NCBI GenBank assembly: GCA_047620505.1
Contig: JBLHKS010000351.1
Coordinates: 1-5,003 of the forward strand
Reading direction: 5' to 3'
Length of the DNA stretch: 5,003 nucleotides
Origin: JBLHKS01 sp047620505
Lineage (GTDB): Bacteria; Verrucomicrobiota; Verrucomicrobiia; Verrucomicrobiales; DEV007
The notes under the pieces were generated by a model, which was not told where the DNA came from, did no database searches, and saw only the letters and a program-made list of their open reading frames with translations. The translations under genes and the position numbers were made by a program. Below are positions 1 through 5,003 of the stretch, in pieces. Numbering within the stretch: position 1 is the stretch's first letter; each line of letters begins with the position of its first letter.

Positions 1-326
1 CCTACGGCGAGGAAATCGTTTACTCAGGACCTGTCTACACGGGCGTGACCTTTCACGATGGAGCCGCGATTCTGACTTTCGATCACATCGGAGCTGGCCT
101 GTTTTCAAAAGATGACGGCCCGCTGAAGTATTTCGAGATCGGCGATATCGATGGCTCATTTTTCGTCACGGAGGACATCGAAATCAACGGCAACACGCTC
201 ACCGTGAAAAGCCCAGCCGTCCCAAATCCAACCGCCGTTCGTTACGCTTGGATGAGCAACCCGGAGAAGCCGAATTTTTTCAACAAGGACGGCTTGCCTG
301 CGACCCCATTTCGGACGGATTCCTGA
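1..326 (+). CDS. Sialate O-acetylesterase (SASA family), C-terminal part, 5' truncated
   Basis: This is the last 107 codons of a gene that begins before the window; the frame runs from base 3 to the TGA at 324-326. Enzymes of this family hydrolyse O-acetyl esters on sialic acids and related acetylated glycans, usually outside the cytoplasm. The visible part matches the conserved C-terminal beta-rich region: a YSGPVY segment near the left edge, HIGAGL followed by GPLKYFEIG, and the hallmark ending VRYAWMSNPEKPNFFNKDG followed by LPATPFRTD. The catalytic Ser, Asp and His lie upstream and cannot be checked, nor can a signal peptide. An internal GTG at 45 is not the start, because conserved family sequence continues upstream of it. 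The stop overlaps the next gene's ATG (TGATG), suggesting translational coupling. Family assignment is from recognised motifs; substrate is inferred. Confidence 0.88.
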   Translation, partial: YGEEIVYSGPVYTGVTFHDGAAILTFDHIGAGLFSKDDGPLKYFEIGDIDGSFFVTEDIEINGNTLTVKSPAVPNPTAVRYAWMSNPEKPNFFNKDGLPATPFRTDS

Positions 327-907
327 TGCCAAACTCCATCCAACCCGACCCGGTTCTCGCCCAGCACTCGGCTGCGATCGAGCAGCGGCTTGTCGAAGCC
401 GTTAACGGGCTGACGACGGAAGATCTTGAGCAGCTGCTGGGTGCGGTCGGCCGCGAAATGGTATCGGTGACGATCGCGGCGCTGCAAGCGGACTCGGCTT
501 CGATCTGGCTGGCCGACGCAGCGCGAACGAAGCTCGTCGTTTGCCATTCTGAGCCGAATAACGGGCTCCTCGAACGCGAGCAACCGCTCAACGAGGGGCT
601 GATCAGCCTTGTTCTCGGGTCGGAGAAATCGATCTGCCAGAATCAGGTCTACAAAAACGCACAGCACTCGAAAAGGATCGATTCGGAGCTTGCTCAGATA
701 ACTTGTTCGATGATCGCGGCCCCGTTTTACGCAGGCGGGCAACTCCGTGGGGTGCTCAGCTGCGTTAAGCTCAAGGATTCGCTGGAGGCACCGGATCCAC
801 CGATCTTCACCGCTGCGAATTTGAGCCGAATCACCCGGCTTTCGTCCGCGATGGAGCGGTTGCTGAATTATCGAATTTTAACGCGAATTCTTGACCTCGA
901 GATATGA
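326..907 (+). CDS. Small stand-alone GAF-domain protein
   Basis: A 193-aa soluble protein consisting of a short N-terminal helix region (about 1-35) and one GAF domain (about 36-175). GAF domains bind small molecules such as cyclic nucleotides or mediate signalling. Visible features are the ASIWLAD strand (58-64), the helix and strand around EGLISLVLGSEKSI (90-103), and the SMIAAPFYAGGQLRGVLSC hairpin (128-145), the classic GAF beta-turn-beta. No output domain (kinase, GGDEF, HTH), signal peptide or membrane segment is present, and no chromophore-binding signature is evident, so the ligand is unknown. The frame stays open upstream to 248, but the ATG at 326 is the preferred start: it overlaps the preceding stop as TGATG, while the upstream stretch is simply the esterase gene in another frame. 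Its stop overlaps the protease start (ATGA at 904-907), so signal and effector are probably co-translated. GAF assignment is fairly secure; role is inferred. Confidence 0.85.
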   Translation: MPNSIQPDPVLAQHSAAIEQRLVEAVNGLTTEDLEQLLGAVGREMVSVTIAALQADSASIWLADAARTKLVVCHSEPNNGLLEREQPLNEGLISLVLGSEKSICQNQVYKNAQHSKRIDSELAQITCSMIAAPFYAGGQLRGVLSCVKLKDSLEAPDPPIFTAANLSRITRLSSAMERLLNYRILTRILDLEI

Positions 908-1674
908 TCGCCACCGGAGCCGCCCTCGACGCGCTGCGAACCGGCACAGGCAAGGGCATTCGCGTCGCCGTGATCGATTCTGGAATTGAAGCCGATCACC
1001 CACGTCTCAAGACGATGAAACTGGCCGATTCGGTCGGTGTCGTGGAGGAAAACGGGCGAATCGCGATCAAGGAAGGCGAAGGCGGCGATGTTTACGGTCA
1101 CGGGACGGCGATCGCCGGGATCATCCACGAAAACGCGCCCGAAGCGGAGATCGGCAGTTTCCGGACGATCGACGCGCGGAGTCTTTCGCGAACGGCGCTG
1201 ATTTGCGCGGGGATCCGCGAGGCAATTCGGCGCGGTTATCAAATTCTGAACTGCAGTTTCGGCTGCAAAGGCCTCGCGAAGTTCATTCTTCCGCACAAAG
1301 AATGGGCGGATGAGGCTTGGCTGAAGGGCGTTCACGTCGTCGCGGCCTGCAACAATTCGGATGAGAACGAAATCGAATGGCCAGCTCATTTCGCGAGCGT
1401 TCTCAGCGTCTCAATCGCGAAAACTGAGACCGCCGAGATTTTTCATCGGCCCGGAAGAATGGTCAGCTTCGCGGCTCGAGGCGAGGACGTCGAAGTTGCT
1501 TGGATTGGTGGCGATGAGCAGGTGAAAACCGGGAGCAGTTTTGCCGCTCCGCTGGTGACCGCTGCGCTCGCGAGGGTTCTTTCCGTTTTCCCGGATCTTT
1601 CGCCGCCGCAAGCCCACGATCTTCTCCCGAAAATCGCGAGCAGCTGGTCTTCAGAGCTCGATTGCGACTGGTGA
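904..1674 (+). CDS. Subtilisin-like (peptidase S8) serine protease, no signal peptide or propeptide
   Basis: A 256-aa protein that is almost entirely one S8 catalytic domain. The triad is complete: Asp25 in VAVIDSGIE, His66 in YGHGTAIAGII, and Ser212 in TGSSFAAP, where Ser replaces the usual Thr before the nucleophile. LNCSFG (115-120) is the substrate-binding strand, and Asn150 in VAACNNS is the likely oxyanion-hole residue. The protein starts only about 20 residues before the catalytic-Asp strand, leaving no room for a signal peptide or the inhibitory propeptide of secreted subtilisins, so it probably acts in the cytoplasm and needs other control. The ATG start overlaps the GAF gene stop (ATGA), making the GAF protein the obvious candidate regulator. 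It resembles the compact S8 proteases found in peptide-maturation and signalling clusters, but no precursor peptide gene is visible. Catalytic class is clear; substrate is unknown. Confidence 0.93.
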   Translation: MIATGAALDALRTGTGKGIRVAVIDSGIEADHPRLKTMKLADSVGVVEENGRIAIKEGEGGDVYGHGTAIAGIIHENAPEAEIGSFRTIDARSLSRTALICAGIREAIRRGYQILNCSFGCKGLAKFILPHKEWADEAWLKGVHVVAACNNSDENEIEWPAHFASVLSVSIAKTETAEIFHRPGRMVSFAARGEDVEVAWIGGDEQVKTGSSFAAPLVTAALARVLSVFPDLSPPQAHDLLPKIASSWSSELDCDW

Positions 1675-1694
1675 AACCGATTCTGCCCGGTTTC
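1673..1694 (+). terminator. Weak hairpin at the end of the protease gene
   Basis: GAAACCG (1673-1679) and CGGTTTC (1688-1694) form a perfect 7-bp stem with an 8-base loop, overlapping the protease stop codon. No T-tract follows, so it is not a classic intrinsic terminator. It could slow decay of the operon mRNA or be chance. Confidence 0.25.
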
Positions 1695-1717
1695 GGCCCA
1701 GAAGTCGAAACTCAAGT

Positions 1718-1745
1718 TTGACAATTATTGCAAAAACTGTATTTA
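1718..1745 (+). promoter_or_regulatory. Possible sigma70-type promoter
   Basis: A perfect -35 box TTGACA (1718-1723) is followed after 16 bases by TATTTA (1740-1745), a mediocre -10 box, in an AT-rich setting. It points right, towards the non-coding region before 2026, since no + strand gene begins until 2625. The -10 is weak, so this is a tentative call. Confidence 0.35.
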
Positions 1746-1762
1746 TGGAAATTATAAAACCG

Positions 1763-1782
1763 CAGGCAATTCGATTTGCCTG
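1763..1782. terminator. Hairpin, possible terminator for leftward transcription
   Basis: CAGGCAA (1763-1769) and TTGCCTG (1776-1782) form a perfect 7-bp stem with a 6-base loop. Read on the - strand, the stem is followed after two bases by GGTTTTATAATTT, so it could end leftward transcription coming from the dehydrogenase remnant. Read on the + strand, the nearest T-run (1795-1799) is too far away for a standard terminator. Confidence 0.4.
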
Positions 1783-1797
1783 AATTTACGACACTTT

Positions 1798-1827
1798 TTG
1801 CAACTTTTAACCGCTGAAAATTATCTA
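1798..1827 (+). promoter_or_regulatory. Possible promoter just before the structured region
   Basis: TTGCAA (1798-1803, four of six matches to TTGACA) lies 18 bases before TATCTA (1822-1827, starting with the TAT of the -10 consensus). Transcription would begin near 1834, a few bases before the first stem of the candidate RNA at 1839. Box matches are only moderate; the position is what makes it interesting. Confidence 0.35.
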
Positions 1828-1833
1828 TTTTTT

Positions 1834-2026
1834 GTTCACGCCCGCGCGTCGTGGAGTCGAAGCCAATATGTTAAAGACTCCGGCGCGTGACTCGTGGCAA
1901 AGCAGAGAAAGAGCTGACTGTTATCCAGTTCGTCGGCTGTGCCGCCCAAGGAAACGCCCAACGCTCGCCTCGATCAGCGATCCTTACCCAGTGCGGGAGC
2001 CGCTGATCGTGGCGGGCGATTTTTTT
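1834..2026 (+). ncRNA. Candidate structured RNA of about 190 nt, unknown family
   Basis: The two ends can pair: CGCCCGC (1839-1845) with GCGGGCG (2012-2018), a seven-pair G/C-only closing stem followed one base later by T7 (2020-2026), which resembles an intrinsic terminator. Inside lie three arms. Arm 1 is 1852-1858 with 1876-1882. Arm 2 is 1896-1903 with 1936-1943 (one A-G mismatch), capped by 1916-1920 with 1926-1930. Arm 3 is the perfect 9-bp CGATCAGCG (1971-1979) with CGCTGATCG (2001-2009), two bases from the closing stem. Two wobble pairs (T1852-G1882 and G1916-T1930) are G-U only in the + strand RNA, which favours that direction. CGCGC/GCGCG (1843-1847 with 1883-1887) is a competing pairing that overlaps the closing stem. 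No known RNA family is recognised; I checked by eye for 6S, SRP, tmRNA and RNase P landmarks. The layout is seen in sequence; being a real RNA is inference, since GC-rich DNA can fold by chance. Confidence 0.38.
1971..2009. repeat. Perfect 9-bp inverted repeat between stop of dehydrogenase remnant and intergenic region
   Basis: CGATCAGCG (1971-1979) is exactly inverted as CGCTGATCG (2001-2009), with a 21-base loop containing a smaller CCC/GGG stem (1987-1989 with 1995-1997). It lies 15 bases past the dehydrogenase remnant's stop in that gene's direction. It may serve as its 3' hairpin, or be arm 3 of the + strand RNA candidate. Confidence 0.6.
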
Positions 2027-2550
2027 ACCATGCGGCCTCGTAAAGTTCGACGATTTCGGCCGCCGTCGGCACTCGCGGAACTGTCGGTGATCACGGCGAC
2101 TTTCGTGGCTTCGCTTCCAGTGCCTGCGGTCGTCGGGACGGCGATCAGCGGGACGCCGGGGTTCGCAATTTTGTGGAGACCCATGAAATCGGGCAGCGGA
2201 GCCGGGTTGGCGGCTCGGATCGCTATTACTTTAGCGGTATCGATCGGTGAGCCGCCGCCTAACGCAATAACGAGGTCGGATTTGTGCTCAGCAAGCTCGG
2301 CAACCCCGCTCTCCACGTTTCGATCGGTCGGATCCGGCTGGACATCGGAGAAAACCCGGACATCGAGGCCTGATTCGGCCAGAACCCGCTCGACCTCGCT
2401 TGCGAAGCCGAGTTCGATCACGCCCGGGTCGGTCACGAGCAGCACGCGGCTCGCGCCAAGCTCGCGGGCGAGTTTCCCGAGCTGATTTCGAGAACCGCCG
2501 CCGGTGACGATCGCGGAGGGCAGATCCATCCGCCTGACTTGATTCTGCAT
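2025..2550 (-). pseudogene. Iron-containing alcohol dehydrogenase with large internal deletion
   Basis: Iron-containing alcohol dehydrogenases are NAD(P)-dependent metalloenzymes of about 380 residues. Starting at the ATG at 2548-2550, the first 157 codons match the N-terminal Rossmann-like domain: VLLVTDPGV, the dinucleotide-binding ALGGGSPIDTAKVIA and PTTAGTGSEAT, ending at VAVITDS near base 2080. Family similarity then stops. In another - strand frame, bases 2078 down to 2025 encode PRVPTAAEIVELYEAAW and a stop, which is a typical C-terminus of the same family. About 200 codons carrying all the metal ligands (the Asp and His residues after GMDALTHA-type motifs) are therefore missing, and the junction is out of frame. 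The N-terminal frame runs on for about 31 unrelated residues to a TAA at 1984-1986. The gene cannot make an active enzyme. An alternative start is the ATG at 2527-2529. The open frame extends to 2712 but the extra residues look non-family. An assembly error is the alternative explanation. Confidence 0.85.
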
Positions 2551-2624
2551 CCCCTTCCATGCCCGATAACGAGGCTGAAATCCACTTTGAAAGACGCGCA
2601 GTGAGCGCTTAGTGCTTGAAAGTG
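2551..2624. promoter_or_regulatory. Divergent intergenic region between dehydrogenase remnant and cytochrome-domain gene
   Basis: These 74 bases separate two divergently read genes and should hold promoters for both. A TTGAAA at 2587-2592 could be a -35 box for the rightward gene, but no good -10 follows at the right spacing. A palindromic AGCGCT lies at 2604-2609. No clear operator is recognised. Confidence 0.3.
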
Positions 2625-2693
2625 ATGATCCTCCGATTCTCGCTGATTCTGACCCTGCTCGCGCTGCCGCTGGCCGGGTTTTCTGCGCCTGCG
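2625..2693 (+). other. Signal peptide of the PSCyt1-DUF1549-DUF1553 protein
   Basis: Residues 1-23 have the n-h-c layout of a Sec signal: MILRF, then a Leu/Ala-rich core, then AGFSAPA before an acidic mature start (DES). There is no lipobox cysteine. Export fits with heme attachment to the CxxCH motif outside the cytoplasm. Confidence 0.75.
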
Positions 2694-4874
2694 GACGAAA
2701 GCGGCGGTTCATTTTTTGAGCGGCGGATCCGGCCGATTCTGATCGAGCGCTGTTACGAATGCCATTCGGAAGAGGCGGGCGAGCAGAAGGGCGGGCTGCT
2801 TCTGGATCGAGCGTCTGGCTGGCTGGAAGGCGGCGACAACGGAAAGGCGGTCGTTCCTGGCGACCTCGCGGGATCGCTTCTGGTGACCGCGATTCGTTAT
2901 GAAGATGAGGACTTTCAAATGCCGCCGAAAACGGAGCTGCCGGAGAACGAGCGAAAACTGCTTGAGCAATGGATTCGGCGTGGCGCGCCGAGTCCGGGAG
3001 ACGACATGGGCGACACGGAATTTTCGCGACTTGGCGATCAGGAATGGATTTTCGAGCAGGCGGCTTCGCACTGGGCGTTCAAGCCGGTTGACGCCGTCGC
3101 GCCGCCGAAAATCGACGATCCGGAATGGGCGAAAAACCCAATCGATGCGTTCATTTTCGCGGGTTTGGCCGAAGCAGGCCTCAAGCCGTCTCCGCCTGCG
3201 GATGAGCGAACGCTGAGTCGGCGGCTTAGCTATGATTTGACCGGTTTGCCGCCCGGAACTGAGCCGAATTCGATCCAGCAGCTGCTGGAATCGCCCGCGT
3301 TTGGCGAGCACTTCGCGCGAATGTGGCTCGACGTCGCGCGATACGCGGACACGGCGAACACCTACCGGCCTGACACGAAAACGCCGCACTATTATCCTTA
3401 CGCGTTCACTTACAGAGATTATGTGATCGCGGCTTACAACGAAGATAAGCCGTTCGACGTTTTCGTTCGCGAACAGCTCGCGGCTGACCTCATGGGTTTG
3501 GCGAAAGACGCTTCGGAACTGGCTGCGCTCGGTTTTCTCGGCGTTTCCCCGCATCGAGCGCAATCGAGCGATTTCATCGACGACGCGATCGACACGACGA
3601 CTCGCGGATTCCTCGGTTTGACTGCGGCCTGCTCTCGTTGTCACGACCACAAATTCGAGCCGATCCCGACGGCGGATTATTATTCGTTGGTTGGCGTTTT
3701 TGGTTCGATTCAGCGGCCTGCTCCTTGGGATTTGGAGAAGCATCCGACGATTTCCGGCTACACAACTTCGCCAGAAGTGGTCGCTGACTACGATTCTAAG
3801 CGCACAGAGATCGATAAGAAGATCAAAGAGGCTGGAAACAAGAAAAAGGGAGGAAACAACCGATCTGTGGCCGACACGATCAAGCAGACTGAACTGGCTT
3901 TTCTCCTAACCACGCACGACGGCGGGCCTGTCCAAGCGATTGGGATTTTCGAGGGCAAAAAGCCGATCCAATCCGCGATTTTAATCCGTGGCGATGCTGC
4001 AAATCGCGGCGAAATCGTCCCGCGCCGGTTTTTGAAAATTCTCGATTCCGAACAGGAGCCGTTTCCGGAAGAATCCAGCGGTCGACTTGAGTTAGCAGAC
4101 AAGATTGCGGATCCTGAGAACCCGCTGACGGCGAGGGTTTACGTTAATCGGGTCTGGGGCGCGCTGATGGGCGGCTATCTCGTCGATACGCCTTCGGTAT
4201 TCGGCCTCGAAGGCGCGGAACCGACGAACCAGCAGCTGCTGGATTGGCTCGCGGCAGATTTCGTCTCAAACGGCTGGTCTACGAAGCATTTGGTCGACCA
4301 AATCGTGACCTCTCGGACGTATCAGCAATCGAGCGCGCATCGCGCAGACGCGGCGGCGATCGATACCGAAAACAAGCTGCTCTGGCGCGCGAATCGGAAG
4401 CGGCTTACGATCGAAGAATTGCGGGATTCGCTCCTTTTCGTCTCAGGTCAGCTGGACACCAGAATGCGCGGCCGTTCCGGCGATCTTTGGGGAGAAGAAG
4501 CGACTCGGCGGCGCAGCATTTACGGCTTCATCAACGGGTTTAACCTCGATCCGACGCTGAGGAATTTCGATTTCCCGACGCCTGGCCAGACGATCGCGAA
4601 GCGGACGGAAAATATCGTTCCGACGCAGGCGCTTTTCACGATGAACAGCCGTTTCGCTGTCGCTCGATCAAAAGCGCTGACGCAGGATCTTGAGTTTGAA
4701 GACAAGAACCGTGTTCAGCGGATCGATGCGCTTTTTCAGCGCGTGTTAGGCCGAATGCCGGACCTGAGCGAGCGCGGACAGATCAGTCAATTCATGGATC
4801 AACCGGAAATCGGCGCGTGGCCGCTTGTGGTTCAGTCTTTGTTCATGTCGAACGAGTTTCTGTATGTGGATTAG
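2625..4874 (+). CDS. Exported PSCyt1-DUF1549-DUF1553 (planctomycete cytochrome/PSD1) protein
   Basis: A 749-aa protein with a signal peptide (basic Arg4, hydrophobic stretch 5-19, probable cleavage around SAPA 20-23). The PSCyt1 cytochrome-like domain (about 30-122) has a heme-c motif CYECH (43-47) and a candidate distal ligand Met99 in QMPP. DUF1549/PSCyt2 (about 150-360) begins at WAFKPV and carries the conserved CSRCHDHKFEPI (from 336). A short lysine-rich linker (about 385-410) leads to DUF1553/PSD1 (about 480-735) with NPLTARVYVNRVW, IVTSRTYQQSS and the FDFPTPGQT region. Such proteins are abundant in Planctomycetes and Verrucomicrobia and often sit with DUF1501 or sulfatase genes; a role in periplasmic polysaccharide use has been suggested but the biochemistry is not established. 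The ATG at 2625 is chosen over TTG 2616 and GTG 2622 because it puts the signal peptide at the N-terminus; the ribosome binding site (GAAAG) is weak and close. The length is on the short side for the family, mainly because the middle linker is compact. No frameshift is seen. Confidence 0.94.
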   Translation: MILRFSLILTLLALPLAGFSAPADESGGSFFERRIRPILIERCYECHSEEAGEQKGGLLLDRASGWLEGGDNGKAVVPGDLAGSLLVTAIRYEDEDFQMPPKTELPENERKLLEQWIRRGAPSPGDDMGDTEFSRLGDQEWIFEQAASHWAFKPVDAVAPPKIDDPEWAKNPIDAFIFAGLAEAGLKPSPPADERTLSRRLSYDLTGLPPGTEPNSIQQLLESPAFGEHFARMWLDVARYADTANTYRPDTKTPHYYPYAFTYRDYVIAAYNEDKPFDVFVREQLAADLMGLAKDASELAALGFLGVSPHRAQSSDFIDDAIDTTTRGFLGLTAACSRCHDHKFEPIPTADYYSLVGVFGSIQRPAPWDLEKHPTISGYTTSPEVVADYDSKRTEIDKKIKEAGNKKKGGNNRSVADTIKQTELAFLLTTHDGGPVQAIGIFEGKKPIQSAILIRGDAANRGEIVPRRFLKILDSEQEPFPEESSGRLELADKIADPENPLTARVYVNRVWGALMGGYLVDTPSVFGLEGAEPTNQQLLDWLAADFVSNGWSTKHLVDQIVTSRTYQQSSAHRADAAAIDTENKLLWRANRKRLTIEELRDSLLFVSGQLDTRMRGRSGDLWGEEATRRRSIYGFINGFNLDPTLRNFDFPTPGQTIAKRTENIVPTQALFTMNSRFAVARSKALTQDLEFEDKNRVQRIDALFQRVLGRMPDLSERGQISQFMDQPEIGAWPLVVQSLFMSNEFLYVD

Positions 4875-4938
4875 CAACGCGTCCATATTGAATTGAGCGT
4901 TAGGATTTGGAGCTTCCGGGTCTGATACCCCGCGGCGG

Positions 4939-4981
4939 CGAGGGCTTTGTAGTGGTGGCTTCCAGCCGCCAAGAGCCCTCG
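4939..4981. repeat. Compound hairpin after the cytochrome-domain gene, likely dispersed repeat or terminator
   Basis: An outer 8-bp perfect stem, CGAGGGCT (4939-4946) with AGCCCTCG (4974-4981), encloses an inner stem TGGTGGC (4953-4959) with GCCGCCA (4965-4971). The inner stem has one G-T pair and a TTCCA loop. It starts 64 bases after the stop codon. No T-tract follows, so it is more like a REP-type intergenic palindrome than an intrinsic terminator, although it could protect or end the transcript. Confidence 0.65.
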
Positions 4982-5003
4982 GGGAGCTACCAATGGCGGC
5001 TGG
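4962..5003. repeat. Inverted copies of a GGCGGCTGG-type core at the window edge
   Basis: CCAGCCGCCA (4962-4971) is repeated in exact reverse complement as TGGCGGCTGG (4994-5003), the last bases of the window. The second copy probably continues into another hairpin beyond the edge, as in clustered dispersed palindromes. The rest of 4875-5003 shows no gene. Confidence 0.6.

Larger units (their letters stand above)
1675..1838. other. Intergenic block, largely AT-rich, no gene seen
   Basis: This stretch has no supportable coding sequence. From about 1711 it is strikingly AT-rich compared with the GC-rich genes around it, which suits a promoter-bearing region. It contains TTGACA at 1718-1723 with TATTTA at 1740-1745 (16-base spacer), TATAAA at 1753-1758, and the 1763-1782 hairpin. 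Whether the block drives the candidate RNA to the right or is simply a gene-poor junction cannot be decided from sequence alone. Confidence 0.5.

Noticed and set aside
248..325. Upstream extension of the GAF gene
   Set aside because: The in-frame ATG at 326 overlaps the esterase stop as TGATG, while the extra 26 residues would be the esterase C-terminus read in another frame with no GAF similarity.
1868..2026. Small + strand ORF from the ATG at 1868
   Set aside because: There is no ribosome binding site, the product is not recognisable, and the frame runs on into the antisense of the dehydrogenase remnant.
1832..2485. 217-aa open frame on the + strand
   Set aside because: It runs opposite to the recognisable dehydrogenase sequence, has no ATG at its start, is Ser/Arg/Thr-rich, and matches no family I know. 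It is a shadow frame.
2551..2712. N-terminal extension of the dehydrogenase frame
   Set aside because: The extra residues are Arg/Ser-rich, unlike the family N-terminus, and overlap the start and signal peptide of the divergent gene.
3630..3650. Second CxxCH motif as a separate cytochrome domain
   Set aside because: The CSRCHDHKFEPI sequence is a conserved signature within DUF1549 itself, so no additional domain is called.
2709..3743. 344-aa open frame on the - strand
   Set aside because: It lies entirely opposite the clear PSCyt1-DUF1549 coding region and has Arg-rich low-complexity composition typical of an antisense frame in GC-rich genes.
428..4242. Near-identical GCAGCTGCTGG words at 428-440, 3276-3288 and 4230-4242
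   Set aside because: All three lie inside coding sequence and encode Gln-Leu-Leu or Gln-Gln-Leu-Leu in helices; codon preference explains them better than a functional repeat.
1..5003. CRISPR arrays, tRNA or rRNA genes, transposases
   Set aside because: I saw no regularly spaced direct repeats, no tRNA or rRNA landmarks and no transposase-like protein in any frame.

Overview
This 5003-base window is bacterial chromosomal DNA, most likely from the Planctomycetes-Verrucomicrobia-Lentisphaerae group. The main evidence is the 749-residue gene near the right end. It joins a planctomycete-type cytochrome domain (PSCyt1) to DUF1549 (PSCyt2) and DUF1553 (PSD1), an architecture abundant in that group. 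A sialate O-acetylesterase fragment and a short GGCGGCTGG-type hairpin repeat at the right edge fit the same group. Verrucomicrobia is my guess; the sequence alone does not settle the phylum.

Left part (1-1674, + strand): three genes that look like one operon. The C-terminal 107 codons of a sialate O-acetylesterase end in a TGATG overlap with a 193-aa GAF-domain protein. That gene in turn overlaps by ATGA a 256-aa subtilisin-family (S8) serine protease. The protease has a complete Asp/His/Ser triad but no signal peptide or propeptide. The GAF and protease genes look like a ligand-sensing plus intracellular protease pair.

Middle (1675-2024): about 350 bases with no convincing protein gene. 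The first part is an AT-rich block with promoter-like boxes and a 7-bp hairpin. The second part (about 1834-2026) has the layout of an undescribed structured RNA on the + strand. It shows a possible promoter, a 7-bp G/C-only closing stem, three internal hairpins, and a T7 tract directly after the closing stem.

Next (2025-2550, - strand) is a broken iron-containing alcohol dehydrogenase. The N-terminal nucleotide-binding half is intact, but it is joined out of frame to the last 17 codons of the same family. The whole iron-binding domain, about 200 codons, is missing, so this is an internal-deletion pseudogene.

Right part (2625-4874, + strand): the exported PSCyt1-DUF1549-DUF1553 protein, divergent from the dehydrogenase remnant. 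After it (4875-5003) there is no gene; the space holds a strong compound hairpin and the start of a further inverted copy of its core, typical of a dispersed intergenic repeat.
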